Source of the DNA: Hypoxylon rubiginosum
Taxonomy: Eukaryota > Ascomycota > Sordariomycetes > Xylariales > Hypoxylaceae
Length of the DNA: 64,000 nucleotides
Direction of reading: 5' to 3'
Assembly: GCA_902806565.1 (NCBI GenBank)
Contig: CADCXA010000021.1
Span: 1,178,001 to 1,242,000, forward strand
Shown: positions 10,856-23,100 of the stretch, one piece after another
Numbering within the stretch: the first letter of the stretch is position 1
Layout of the letters: every line of letters begins with the position of its first letter
The notes under the pieces: model-generated
What the model saw: only the letters and a program-made list of their open reading frames with translations
Told to the model about the DNA's origin: nothing
The model's database searches: none
Program-made: the position numbers and the translations under genes

Positions 10856-12593
10856 CTACACACTCTGGGGGTATACGCTAGCAGGCTAGAGATAAAAGAT
10901 GTGTTAGCATTGAGACATATATGGAGATTCTTCGCAAACACGCTTCTCACGTACAGGACTGTTTAACATATTGTTACGTCTGTTCCTGCCCTTCTTAATA
11001 TGGCTCTTAAGCGCTGAAGAGTCAAGTGGTTTGAGTAGTTCGAAGCTACACAAGAGCTCCGAAGATACCGACATCACAGCGCCCCAGTTGTCGAATTCGC
11101 CGCAGTACTATTGAGCATGCTGTCAGTATATAATGTTCTGGTATATATATATATATATATGGGTAGCGTGGATCGGTGGGTGCTCTTACGTTTGGTGCAC
11201 TGAAAACAGTGACTAGAACCCTATCGTTAAAGAATTCATATCCATCTTCGACGACCATGTGCGCGCGACAGACGAGATCAAAATCGTGTGTCGCGAGGAA
11301 CTCTGTGATTACCTTCTTACCAAAGCAGTAACTTACGCCTCTCTCGTTAGCTTCCCAGTCCGCTTCCATATCAGCAGGGTCAGACCAAAGCAAGTCGTTG
11401 AGTAGGCCGTAGTCAGGAACGTCAGTTGGGCGGGCAATGTTCCGGATATCATCCATATGACTTAAAGCCGGAGACAGCCCGCCGTGAACGCAGAAGATCT
11501 TCCCGGCGACAATAGCGGCAATAGGAAGCGTGTTAAAGCAGTCGATAAACGTTTTCCAAATCTTTACGTTACATCTTCGTTTGCATTCGTCGTAAAACCC
11601 GTAAACCCTCGTCACATTGGCGCATTCGTGGTTGCCTCGCAGAAGGAAGAAGTTCTCGGGGTACTTGAGCTTGTAACATAACAAGAGCAGGATAGTCTCT
11701 AGGGACTGTTTGCCTCTATCGACATAGTCGCCGAGAAAGAGGTAGTTGGCGGTCGGAGGAAAGCCGCACATCTCGAACATGCGGATCAGGTCGGTGTACT
11801 GGCCGTGAACGTCGCCGACAATTTTAACGGGCGCATCAAGCTCCAATAGAGCAGGCTGAGATAGGAAGCATTCGCGAGCTCTCTGGCAGATGGCGACTAT
11901 CTCGGCATTCTTTAAGCAGACGCTCTTCGTGACCTTCCCGGCATATGCAGCATCCAAGAGGCGTTTGATGAAATCGTCAAGGTCGATATCCTTGATGTCA
12001 CTCATCGCAACCCCGCCGGGGTTCAACTCGTTGGGTGACCCCGGAACCGAGATGATGGGATTGATAGTATTCTCCTTCTTTACTAGGATAGGAGCCCCAG
12101 GCTGCAGTTGCAGGTGCGGGTTCGGGTTGACAACTCCCGTAGGTGGCTGGTCCGACACGTGGTCGACCTCACCGGACGCTTGAGCCGCATGTAGATCGCC
12201 ATGTCCAGCTCGGATGGAAGCAGATTGTACAGGAGACGGAGGCGGCTGCGCGTCGTCCAGTTGCGGGTTTGCCATGTCTGGTGATCTTGGTGACGTCGGC
12301 GAAGTCATAGAGTCGGCGCGACTGGTTCTCGACCTGCTGCTCCTCGCGGACTTCACAGACGCGGCGTCCGACTTATCGGCATATCCGTCCCCGTTAGACA
12401 TTACGGTCGAACTTCGGGGGCTATCCGTTTTCCCGCCGGGTATCTTTGATCGGAGTGACTTGAACGAGCGGGAGGACTCCTTGGTATCTGACCTTCCAAA
12501 CGAAGGGTACGACTGCAGGTTCTCGGCGCGATCTCCGGATGCGCCACCCGAGCCCTTGGAGCTTCCTCCTTCTTTGGACGTTTGGTTTCCCAT
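10856..12593 (-). CDS. ppz1: Ppz-type serine/threonine protein phosphatase (PP1 superfamily)
   Basis: Three exons: 12593-11190, 11107-10955 and 10885-10856; 528 residues. The N-terminal ~200 residues are Ser/Arg-rich and disordered, starting [10 protein letters not shown] with Gly2, Ser6 and Lys7 as in N-myristoylated Ppz proteins. The PP1-type catalytic domain follows, with GDVHGQ (~260), GDYVDRG, RGNHE and the FSAPN-YCGEFDN junction, where intron 1 sits. The last exon encodes only nine residues (PASVYPQSV) and is defined by a near-perfect TGCTAACA branch site and CTCTAG acceptor; this tail is the conserved Ppz C-terminus. Yeast Ppz1 dephosphorylates targets controlling K+ transport, ubiquitin homeostasis and cell-wall stress, and is inhibited by Hal3. 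Intron 1 carries a (TA)n run. Without the two small exons the frame reads into a spurious tail. Confidence 0.95.
11143..11160. repeat. (TA)n microsatellite inside PPZ intron 1
   Basis: A run of alternating T and A within the 82-nt intron that interrupts the FSAPN/YCGEF coding junction. A length change here would alter intron size but not the protein. Confidence 0.75.
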
Positions 12594-13675
12594 GATCTCT
12601 TGCTAGATCTCGCGTTGAATGATGACAGTTGTTAGAATATAAGCTGTGTAGTCGCACTTGGCGATTCGGACGTTTTAATCCGGCCGAGCTATAGAAAAAT
12701 GACCAGGCGCCCACCACTCCGTCGTTCAAGACCCAATGATGAGACGCGAATTCGTCGTCGTCGTTGTCGTTGTCTACGTCTATGCTCCACTGCTAGGGAG
12801 GATGGAATAGTCGGTCAAGGACGGAGAGGAGGAGGGCGGCGGAGGAGGAAGAAGTGGGAGCCGTTTTGATCTCCGTCTTTGCAACTGGAGCGTAGAGTGA
12901 GCGCCAGTGTTTGGATTGCGGAAGTCGGGAGGATAAGGAAGCTTGAAAGTTGGGGTAATCTTCTGTCGCAAGCAGACGCAGACGCAGAGGTAGGCGGAGG
13001 CGGAGGTATCGGAGGGGAAGGTGTCGTTACTGAGGGTGTTGCGTAAGAGGCTATGCTGGCGATGTTGAGGCTGGAGGCAATGTAATTAATCTAATAAGCA
13101 TAGGCCGGAAGAATCAGCTACGGGACCATGCGTCTCGATGTCGTACGTGTATGAGGGTCGGCAGTTGTCCAGACAATCCGGCGGGGGGGAAACAGAAAGA
13201 TTTGATTGCAACCAGGTGACAGAAACGATGGGCGGGCAGCTGCGGAGGTAGAGAGAGGATGAGGTAAGAGATGTGCGTCAGGGTTGGGAAGGGTTGGGAT
13301 GGTTTTTGGAATTGGTTGGATGGTTAGATGGTTGGATGGGTGGAAGGGAAGGCGGGAAGTTGATAATGATGACGATCACGAAGGTTTGGTTCGTTCCTTT
13401 CCTTAAATTTTTCGCTTCGGCCTGGTCCTCCCAGAGTTGAAGTAATGCGGGGGAGTTACTCTGCTTCCTTTGATGAGTAAGGGTTAATGGTAAGGGTAAG
13501 GGTAAGGGAGAAAAAAAGGGAAGATAAGGTATTAGAAGCAAAGATGATCAAGGTGGGCAAGCAGGGCAAGGCGGGCAAGGCAGGATAGGAAGATGAACCA
13601 AGACCGGGGATACATACCCAGAGAGAAGGCCAAGGTGACAAGGTAGCCTTGGCAAAAAAGAGAGAGGATGCAAAT

Positions 13676-13715
13676 GCAGAAGCAGAAGCAGAAGCAGAAG
13701 CAGAAGCAGGAGCAG
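13676..13715. repeat. (AGAAGC)n minisatellite
   Basis: About six hexanucleotide units, slightly degenerate at the right end (AGGAGC). Confidence 0.8.
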
Positions 13716-13764
13716 AACGTGCTAGACTCCGGTGTGTGTGTACCTTGAGACCTTGTAAGGTACC

Positions 13765-13793
13765 TAGCGGTAGCGGTAGCGGTAGCGGTAGCG
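13765..13793. repeat. (TAGCGG)n repeat
   Basis: Almost five tandem hexamers, 50 bp from the AGAAGC array. Confidence 0.8.
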
Positions 13794-14460
13794 TTTGCCA
13801 AGCTCTGTACCTAACTGTACCTAGCAGCTAGCGTGATCAGATACAAATTGTCATAGGCAACACGGCATGATATAGCGATGGTTTATTTTTGTAAAAAGGG
13901 TGTGCGTGTGTGTGTATGTGTTATATGTGTTTATGTATGTGGTATGTGTGTGTATGACGAGAAGGTGCTAGTAACATACAAGATGCATAAATTGCAAATA
14001 ATAATAAAACGTCGTTTTATTGTAGGCAAAACTGCCTACATAGGAGGTGGAAGATCTGGAGAGGCTCCAATTGGGTCGTAATTTTTTTCTTTTCTTCTTC
14101 TTCTTCTTCCTTACTGGGTATATTTTTCTTTGATAGCGATAACGGGCTGTGGTCGGGTCCGGGTACAGACAATGAATGAATGCGGTTACGTTGGAATCTT
14201 TTGGGCTTCCAGCTTCGTTTGTTTATGTATGTATGTAAGTTGGAGTTGGCTTGATACCTAAAGTTTTTGGTTTGAATCATGAAGAAGACGGAGAGCTTCA
14301 CTAGAGCGACTAACATGTTACTTGTATGAAGATATAGGTTGGTTTCCCCCCCCCCCCTTCCTCTTAGGCGATAGGCGAATGGAGTTTGTAAGCTTTTGGG
14401 AGCTTTGATGTCGCTGCCGCTACCGCTGCCGCCGCTTCCACTTCGCTGACTTATGAATTT

Positions 14461-14502
14461 GTGACTGGTGACTGGTGACTGGTGACTGGTGACTGGTGAC
14501 TG
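14461..14502. repeat. (GTGACTG)6 heptanucleotide tandem repeat
   Basis: Six perfect 7-bp copies. Seven bases cycle through all three frames, so the open frame across it is not evidence of selection for a protein. Confidence 0.9.
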
Positions 14503-16666
14503 ACTTGCCCGTGTTGCCCGTTGGGTCTGGCGCGCGATGCGGGCGTATTTTGGGCGTCTTTTTGGGTCTTGGACTCTTAGGAAAGTTGCAGCAAAGCTTG
14601 CCAGCTGTAGTGGAGCATACATAGGAGCATACACAGTATACCAGAATACAGTCAAGACGGTACCTATCAAGTAGCCCAGACCGCTATTGTGGGCTGTGTG
14701 CGGGTCTTCCAGATCTTCCACGCTCGAGTCAAGTCTTAACTCCATATTTCCAATTACTATGTATACGGTAGATTTTATCGCCGGGTTAGATGACAAAGGA
14801 GGCTTCGGAACAAGATTGTTTTCGTGACTTAAACTCGATTCATTAAAAATCATCAGGGTTAATAATGTTAATAATACCTCCAAGTTGACATCCTGCCAGG
14901 TACGGTAGGAAGGTCATTAACCTCCCGTCCGGCCCGTTCCCCTTTGCTACTACCTACATGCCTACGTATCATCAATCATAGTGCCCAACGGACAGGACCG
15001 CTACTACATACATAGGTGATAGATCATAGTCGAATTGACGACGGAACGGGCATTTCGAGGAGATCAAGGTGACATGCAGACGGGAACAATCTACTAACGG
15101 CCAACTCCCAATGAGAAACCCTCGGACGCGTCGATCAGGGAACTCGATCCCACCTAGATGTCAACCAAATGCCACCTACTGCAAAGAACCTCGACTTTAA
15201 GTCCGGCTTTTGTTCGTCCCTTTAATATCTATTGCCTAAAACGGACAGTGGCAGTTGATTCTTGCTGTCCGATAGGTACGAGCACCGAATAATCCATGCT
15301 TCGTTTCAAGTTGCTGACTGTTTTTATCCTGCGTATAAACGCCCGTATTTCCAGAAGCTCCAACAAAAAAAAAAAGGTCAAGAGAATGAATCTCGATATC
15401 GTGATGCTTGGCGGTGGCAACGACATGCGCTCCGTAGCATCAGAGGCACGCATCGAAGCCCTCTCAACCGTCTTGGCTTTAGGCTTGTTAGGTCTGCTTA
15501 CTTGGCACCTTATCCTTCCACCATCGGCTACCGTTTCTATTGGAGTCTTGACAAAAGCTTGACACTGCAATTAATACCGGAGTCGTGGCAGCTGCATACA
15601 CGGCAGCCCTCTAGCAAGTCTAGATTTTTATTAGCCAAGAACACGTTTCCAGATAAGCAGGCGCTGACAGGCAGCTTTTCGAGGTTGACAGAAACGAAAC
15701 GCCCAATAGGAATTCGTTGCATCGGGTCATTTCCGTCGCTACCAAATCACCCAGAATCCTATTATCAACGGGTGGCGTAAGCGGTGAGAAGTACCTATCG
15801 TTCCGTCGGGTTGTTCGACACCTGCTGTTCCCGGGACTTTGGAGCTCGCGAGACAAGCCCAAAAAAGATGTCCCCGTTGCGTCATCAACAAGCATCAGAC
15901 CGTTCGTCTATCAAGGGATCAGGTAGTTCGTCATGTCTTAACCATGAAACGTACGAGCAAAGGGAGCATACCTAGTCTTCGGACGTCGACAGCATATGGG
16001 CACGCTAATGAAGTAGTAGCACCAGGTTAGGTTTGACAACATCAATAGGCTAGACTCCGACGCCCAAAATCCAAGGTCATAACATGTCTGCTCCTTTATC
16101 TCTTGCGTCATTGAAGGGGTTACAATAGCAATTAGAGGCCTTCGATGCTATGATAATTGGATCGGTAGGTAGGACAAAGTCCTAATCACGGCAGCCGTAT
16201 CGGAGAGATACAACTTCTCAATCAAGAAGCTCATTCGAAGACAAGAATAGATAGCCGGGTTAAGGGAGGCTCAAGGTAGCTTTGGCCGGCTGATGCTATC
16301 ACCAACATGCGTCAGACCTCGGGAATAGCTCCGAGCTAATCCGGTGCTTCGGTGCGTTCCGGATCGGCCAAGGCCCTGTCTTCTAGACCTTTTGGGTTTT
16401 CTTTCACATGCGGCCGGTAGGGCTGGGAGCATTTAAGTTTCCGGGTTCAACCTCCTGAGAGACATCGGTTAGCGGCAACGGGATTAGTTACCGATTATAT
16501 ATATAAACTGACATATACATATGTATGTACTTTCCTGCTTACATGTAGGTAGGAAACGGGCAGTGCGGAGTGCTTTGTCTTTTTGTCTCGAACATTTGTC
16601 GTAAATAGTTACGTAAGTCGACTCTGCAAGCCACACAGCCGTGCAACTTGAGTCCTGGAGTCTTGA

Positions 16667-16687
16667 GTAACTTGTAACTTGTAACTT
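16667..16687. repeat. (GTAACTT)n short tandem repeat
   Basis: About three heptamers. A second, unrelated (GCAAGTCT)n run follows at ~16759-16780. Confidence 0.6.
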
Positions 16688-18624
16688 GCACCAATTGATC
16701 CTATTTTTAGGCCGGAGCTCCATGTCTGTTAGAGATCTTGCCCCGCCGCCTTACCCTAGCAAGTCTGCAAGTCTGCAAGTTTAACTGGAAACTTCTAACA
16801 AGACCCCAAGGCCCTGCAAGGCCCGCAAGATCCAGAACTACATGTACATGTACCTAGCCACACCGATAGAGCTGAGCTCTGCCTTTTGGTTGGTGGGGCC
16901 TCGTGCACGGATTCCCTTTGTTCTTGGCCCCTTCGAATCCTCCTCTGATCCTCCTTCGTCTCCGTCTCCATCTACCTTTTCTTCCTCTTCTTCTCGTCTT
17001 GTCCGAGATATCTAAGAATCTTAAGCTGCGAAACCTCATATCATCTTTCGCCGGAACCTCGATTGTAAAAACGTGCTGTATCCCTCGAAGATATTTCCAG
17101 ATACACGGCAAGACGGGATTCCCTTAGCTACGGAGCTATCGCTAATGGAGCCTCGAAGAAGACAAATGGGTGTAAAGACGCGTAAAGGGCACCGCCTCCT
17201 CGAGCTTCTTGTACTAGGTAAGTAAGGTCCGCTGGCGCCACAATGCTCACGTTTGCCGTACACGCGGAGGATACGCAAGAACACGCCAAAATCGAACACA
17301 CGGGAAATATCCCAAGATCACTAGCGAGACCGATCTACATATTCATTTTGACCCTTATTGTGACCGTCGACCGTCCGGGCCGAGTCAACGCGGCCAGTCC
17401 ACTTACTACGTAGGAGGTTTCTTTTTTCTTTTCTTGTCTATTACCCTTTTTCTTTCCCTTTGTTCTTTTTGCGCATCCTTCAGTGTTACCGTTACCTACT
17501 TCGTCTATCAAACTTGTTTGATTGCTGCAGCACACGAAACAAATGCACTGATTTTGTTTCTGCTTTGCTGCTCTCCGCAAAACTCCCATGGTACCTGGCC
17601 ATCTAGCTGTAACCTGATTAGCGACACGGCGTATCTAACATGACATGACAGCCATGGCATAGATGGCAGCATGGCATAGAGCTAGGCAAGGTTGGTGCCA
17701 GGGTGCGTGCTAGATCCCCCGACCCTTATGCAACCTCTTTCCCCTCTGTACCTTATGTACGTTAGGTGGGTCAACATCCTTTGGCCGGAATTGCGATGTG
17801 CTCTATTGGTCTTTTGTAGCGAAATGTCAGATGGCATTTCAGCTCCTGCATCTATGTATCACATCTTGTCAAGCTGCAATTTTTTATCTGTTCTGTATTT
17901 ATTCCAAGTATCGGATGGAATGCTAGCTTTTAATAAGATATATACTATTATTTTTATTGTTACCCGTCTCAATTACGCACACGTATATCGCACATTGTAG
18001 AACCGTCAGGCTACCTATCAGGTTGTAGCCGTTCGGGTTGCTGGTTTGCTGACTGATTCTCTTTGGTGGAGTCCGTCTCTCTTCCGTCCCATATCATTGG
18101 TGGGTTCACAGGGGCCCTGGGGCTGAGCACGGCCTAAACAAGCCATTGACCAGGTGAGCTGACGTCGACCTGGTTGAACTTGGATGGAGGGAACCCTTGC
18201 GAGCCCTTGGTTAGGACCCCCCGAGCCCCGCCGTTTTAAGATGCTGTGCTGGCAGGGGCCGCAGGGCCAGAGGGCTGGGTATGTATTTGCCTGAAACTGC
18301 GCCACGCTCGATTTCGATTTTTTTGATCAGTGAGTCGAGTCCTACACGAGTACTGATCGTCACCCCGTGCGTAATAAATACAACCATCTTACGCCCTCTG
18401 ATCGACCTCAATTTTACGTCTCTTTCACTCTTGTACTACCAAGTTTATTTATTTACGCCGTTGTCCGGTTGGTTCCTGTTTTTCCAACAATCATCTCCGG
18501 TACAAAATATCATCGATACCACCACCAACCTTCGTTTAGGACTAACCACCTTCACTCGTTGAAGCTATTGCGCGTATCATTACCTTCACTACCACTACTA
18601 CTCGTCGCATACAATATCAGAATC

Positions 18625-19692
18625 ATGGGCGTCGGAAGATATGTCTGCGTGGCTCTGCCGTTTATGTTGACGGTGGGCAGCATCGTCTGCTTCCTGATTG
18701 CGGGCCTCACCGGCGTTACGAACAATGGCCTATACCTTTTCCAGATTGATACCACCAACCTTTCCATAGACCGCGAGACTCTTCTAGAGCTGGCCGGTAA
18801 CCTCACCGGTGCCCAGAACATTACGAACGAAATCCAAAATGCGGTCAGCAGCGGTTCGGACAGCGCTCAAGATGCCATCAACAGCGCCACGAACAGTGTG
18901 AGCTCTCGTTCGCCTGCCCCGCAAGATCTCACTAGTATCATCAGCTCGCTTGCCGGCGATGGCAGCAACATCACTGCTGAGCAGCTTGGCATCGACGCCA
19001 AATACGACTTCACCCTCTGGAACTACTGCATGATTCCGACGAATGGAAGTTCCAACTGCACGCAGGCGAAGTTCAACTGGGCCGAGCAGGACCTTAGCAC
19101 CGACTGGCTCAGCACGCTCAACCAGACTTTTGGCGGCAACGTAACTCTTCCCGACGAGATCAACACCACGCTGGACACCTTCAAGGCTCTTGTTAAGTGG
19201 ACCGAAGTTGTGTACGTCATCGCCATGGTCGGTCTTGGCCTCGAGCTCGTCATGGGTCTATTCACCGCCTGCTCTCGTCTCGTCTCGTGCCTGACCTGGC
19301 TCATCTCCGGTATTGCGACTCTGGCCGTCATTGCCGCCGCGTCCATGATGACCGCCCTGTCTGCCATCGTGGTCGGTGTAGTAAAGGGCGCCACTTCGCA
19401 GTATGGTGGAGATGCTAGCTTGAGCAACAACTTCTTGGCGTGCATCTGGATCGGTGTCGCCTTTGCCCTGGGCGCCAGCTTCTTCTGGCTCTTCTCCATC
19501 TGTTGCTGCAAGCCCGAGAACCGCCCGTACAACAAGCGCTCAAGAGGCGGCGCCGAGAGCGAGAAGTTCCTGCCTGGTGCCTACGCTCCGATTGGCGAGA
19601 CGAACCGAACCTCGGGTTACAACTATGGCGGCCCGCAACGTGGTGGAGCTCGCTCGGACTTGGCGTACGAGCCGTACTCTCACGCTCGTTAA
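18625..19692 (+). CDS. SUR7/PalI family plasma-membrane protein
   Basis: Single-exon protein of 355 residues starting MGVGRYVCVALPF. The upstream in-frame codons are probably 5' leader, because the hydrophobic first helix begins directly after this Met. Four membrane helices are visible at ~8-30, ~193-214, ~222-253 and ~270-295. The ~160-residue extracellular region between helices 1 and 2 has many Asn-x-Ser/Thr sites and a W-N-Y-C..CTQ motif matching the claudin-like W..C..C signature of the SUR7/PalI family (DUF-type 4-TM, Pfam SUR7). The cytoplasmic tail is short, with a GG/Tyr-rich end. SUR7 proteins mark the MCC/eisosome furrow and influence cell-wall synthesis; PalI (Rim9) members instead sense ambient pH. 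Length and tail do not settle which, but an MCC role is attractive with PIL1 in the same window. Confidence 0.85.
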   Translation: MGVGRYVCVALPFMLTVGSIVCFLIAGLTGVTNNGLYLFQIDTTNLSIDRETLLELAGNLTGAQNITNEIQNAVSSGSDSAQDAINSATNSVSSRSPAPQDLTSIISSLAGDGSNITAEQLGIDAKYDFTLWNYCMIPTNGSSNCTQAKFNWAEQDLSTDWLSTLNQTFGGNVTLPDEINTTLDTFKALVKWTEVVYVIAMVGLGLELVMGLFTACSRLVSCLTWLISGIATLAVIAAASMMTALSAIVVGVVKGATSQYGGDASLSNNFLACIWIGVAFALGASFFWLFSICCCKPENRPYNKRSRGGAESEKFLPGAYAPIGETNRTSGYNYGGPQRGGARSDLAYEPYSHAR

Positions 19693-20169
19693 GTCGGAGA
19701 ATCGGTTTCGGAAATGGTGGCGGATGGACTGGGTGTTCCATCAACTAGGTGGACATTGGGCTCTGTATTTTGCATCATGCCGGCGTTTAGGCTTGGGGAA
19801 TGACGAAGAATGAATGAACCTGGAGGGTGCTCCTGGACTAATGAATTTAGAGGGAAAGCTTTTCTAACGTAAAGGGGATACCCAAGTTATTAAGATAGTA
19901 TTCGATATTTAAAATAAATATGCTGAGATAAATGCGACGAAAGCGTCTGTGTCTTCAAATGTGAAAATTGATTTCCAAAGCTTGAAAAGCGGATGAGAGC
20001 TTGATGCAATTAAGAATGAGCCAATCACGTGCACCATTTCCAATAGTAGAAATTTTCTTAAGAATTTGTAGAAACTCTATCGAGATCACAAGGTCTGAGC
20101 AAAAACGTGGAATAAACTTTCAAGTTATCTTGTGCTTGCCATATGGCAAAAGCGCCGAGTTGACACTCA
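19693..20169. other. Short spacer SUR7-family / WDR6
   Basis: Tandem plus-strand genes. This 477 bp holds the 3' UTR of the first and the promoter of the second. Nothing else was recognised. Confidence 0.5.
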
Positions 20170-23100
20170 ATGTCTTGCAAGGTCAGTGTCGATTCCCACT
20201 CAAATGACGAAATTTCCGTACCTCGTGAACCCCGCCAAAACACCCAACTCTCGCACCCACTGACAACTGACGACTGACCTCATATGTAGACGGCTACCCT
20301 TGGCCGAGGTCACATCCGTAGGGAATATGTGCTAAATCCCATTACGGCCCTGGCTTTTTATCAGTCGTCCACCGACGGCAAGCAATATATCTTAGCTGGA
20401 GAAGATACCGACATCAAGATCTACGATGTCCAGACTTCACGCTTTTGTGGGCAGTTGCCCGTGTTCCAGGCTCAGTCTATTCACGGCATTGCTGTGCCTT
20501 CGGGAGATGCATCCAGGGGTCGTCTGATACTTGCCTGGGGCGGACATTCTATCAAGGTGTTTCCCGGAGACATCCTCGAGAGCCTTATATACAGTTGCAA
20601 TAAAAGCTTGGATGTAGCAAAAGGCGCCGTGGAGGCTAGAGCGCCAGACTGGATATTCGACGGAAGGGTCTCGCCATTTGGAGATGGCCGCATTGTCCTA
20701 CTTACCGCACATAACGAAGCCATTATGGCCCATGTAGACTCGGACTGGAACACGCTCATTTTTGACAGCACCAGGTCACCTTCGAGACCAATCTTGTACT
20801 CGGGAAACTTCTTCTGGGCGTCGAAAGACTGCGTTCTTGTAGCCGCTGGTACTGTTTTCGGCGAGATTCTCGTTTGGAAATGTCACCCCGATGAGTCACC
20901 GGAAGCGAATCAGAACTCCGAGGTTCTTTTTGTCTTCACCGGTCATGAAGGATCTATATTTGGCGTCCATATCTCTCCCGAGATCCGGACCGCGACAGGA
21001 GAAACGCTCAGATTGCTGGCTAGCTGCAGCGACGATAGGACTATTCGTATCTGGGACATCACTGAGAGGCATGGGAAGCGGGAACACGTAAGGCAGGAGT
21101 ACGAAACCCACATTTCGGACGCACGGGAGACCGGATTTGGCAACAACGTCGAGGTCACGGCGGGCGACGACAGCTCAGCGAGATGCGTAGCAACGGTCAT
21201 GGGTCACATCTCGAGGATATGGCAAGTCGAATTCCCACAAGTCCAGATATTATCCCAGGTCTCCGGCGTAGTCGAGCTTTATTCGTTTGGCGAAGATGCT
21301 ACCGCTCAGAAATGGAATCTCTCCCTGGGGCCGAATGCTAAATTGACGCATCAGTCGACCTTTTCAAACCACAGCGGGAAACACATTTGGTCACATGCTA
21401 CATCTTCTACTACAAGTGGTGACCTGCTGGTCGCGACAGGCGGAGCTGATGGAAAGATCTCTTTGATGGGAGCTAGTACGAGCGCTTCCTTACCTAGAAT
21501 GTCAAGTAATGGTCAAATATCATCTATCGACAATATCACGGATAAACGGAAGGTCGTCGTGTGTTCACTTGCAGACATAACGCAATCATGTCAAAGGACA
21601 GTAGCGCCCAAGGGAAATTCGGACGGCGTTGCAGAGAGCCAAATTACGGCGCCCCTGAGTGCAAAGCCCAAAAATGCGAAGGAGGCATTTAATCGATATA
21701 CGTTTGTGTCCGACAAACGGCTGCTCGCCGCCACTAATTCCGGCCGAGTGTTCGTCGGCACCTTTGAAGATAATATCACCTGGGCAGAGTTGAATCTCCC
21801 AGATGAAATTGGTCAAATAGTTTTCTCGCACGCTTTGCTTGAGACGTCAGGGGCGAACCCAATGGCTTTCATCGGCACAACCAGTGGCGAGATTTACTAC
21901 TTTGACGAATTAGGCGCCCCATCCCTTCAATTATTGACTAAGATAGATGGCAAGGTCGCACAGATCTTCTGTCTATCTGATGCTACGAAATCACATGCTA
22001 AGGGGAGAGAGGTGCTGGCCCAGAATGACGGCCCTGCAGCATATAGTAGGAACCGCTTGGAATTTCTCGTTACCACCTTACGAAGCACCCAAGCCGCCAT
22101 CATCCAGGTCGATCCTAATGATCTGACAACCAAACACTTCGAAGTCACCTTAGATACAGGGTTCATGGTTACCGCGGCTGCTTTTAGTCAGAGTTATCTT
22201 GTCATTGGGTCGAGAAAAGGCATTGTTGCTGTCTTCGAACTTGGCGACGACAAATATTCCCTCCTGTTCACTTTCGTGGTACAAATAAACGAAGCAATCA
22301 CATCAATACTCCCCCTTTGCAGTCGAGGCGACCAATCACACAATTACATACTGAGCACGTGCCGCGATGGCAAGTACAGGATCCACGAGATCGTAGCGGG
22401 GAGCGGCCAGACTGACGCTGTGTTGCTACACGAGGCACAGCCGCCGTTCGTGTCCTCCATCGAAGGAGCCTGGTTCTCCGATAGCGGCGGCGATGGGGCC
22501 AGGGGCGACCTAATGCTGTGCGGCTTCCGCAGCCACAACCTCGTCGTCTGGAATGAAACCCACCGTCACGAGGTCGCGACGGTCGAGTGTGGGGGCGCCT
22601 CCCGGAGTTACGCCTGGACGCCACGTGCCGGCCTCGCGGACGGCTTCCGATTCGTGTACACCAAGGCGGGCCAGATGCACGTGTTCTCCCAGGCCCAGGA
22701 CCCTCGCAGGACCCTCAAGCCGGGAGGCCACGGCCGCGAGATCAAGACGGCGAGCGTCTCCGCCTCTGGGCGCTACGTCGCTACGGCCGCCGAGGACACC
22801 GTGATACGGATATGGGAGTACGGCGGGGGAGGTGGCGACAAGAAGCTTCGCTGCGTCGCGGCGCTGGAGAAGCACGCCGCGGGCATCCAGGCCCTGAAGT
22901 GGCACGAGGACGAGTACCTCTTCAGCAGCGCCGGCAACGAGGAGTTCTTCGTGTGGAAGATCAACACGCTCGACAGCGACGACTTCACCGGGCTCGCCGT
23001 CGTGTGCGAGGCCGTGTTTCCCGACCGCACCGAGGTGGGCGATGCGCGTATCACGGATTTCGACGTCGTGGACGATGCTGCTGCAGCACGTGAAGGAGGT

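Larger units (their letters stand above)
12594..18624. other. 6-kb gene-poor spacer between divergent PPZ and SUR7-family genes
   Basis: No convincing gene was found in 6 kb. The proximal 1.3 kb next to the PPZ start is purine-rich and holds hexanucleotide repeats. A 288-codon open frame on the minus strand (14883-14017) crosses a heptanucleotide repeat and a C-homopolymer and has no domain. Overlapping short frames at 15.2-16.0 kb in several phases suggest chance openness. No tRNA B-box or 5S rRNA was spotted. Long upstream regions like this may hold long 5' leaders or non-coding transcripts, but the sequence does not show which. Confidence 0.5.

Noticed and set aside
13482..13508. GGGTAA repeats as an internal telomere
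   Set aside because: The unit GGGTAA is not a rotation of TTAGGG on either strand.
14017..14883. 288-codon open frame on the minus strand
   Set aside because: It crosses a 7-bp repeat, a C run and a TTC run; composition is low-complexity, it has no domain or splice signals, and openness is explained by the repeats.
20329..20331. GTG as the start codon of the WDR6-like gene
   Set aside because: Nuclear fungal genes do not normally start at GTG, and conserved residues (RREYV) precede it in frame.
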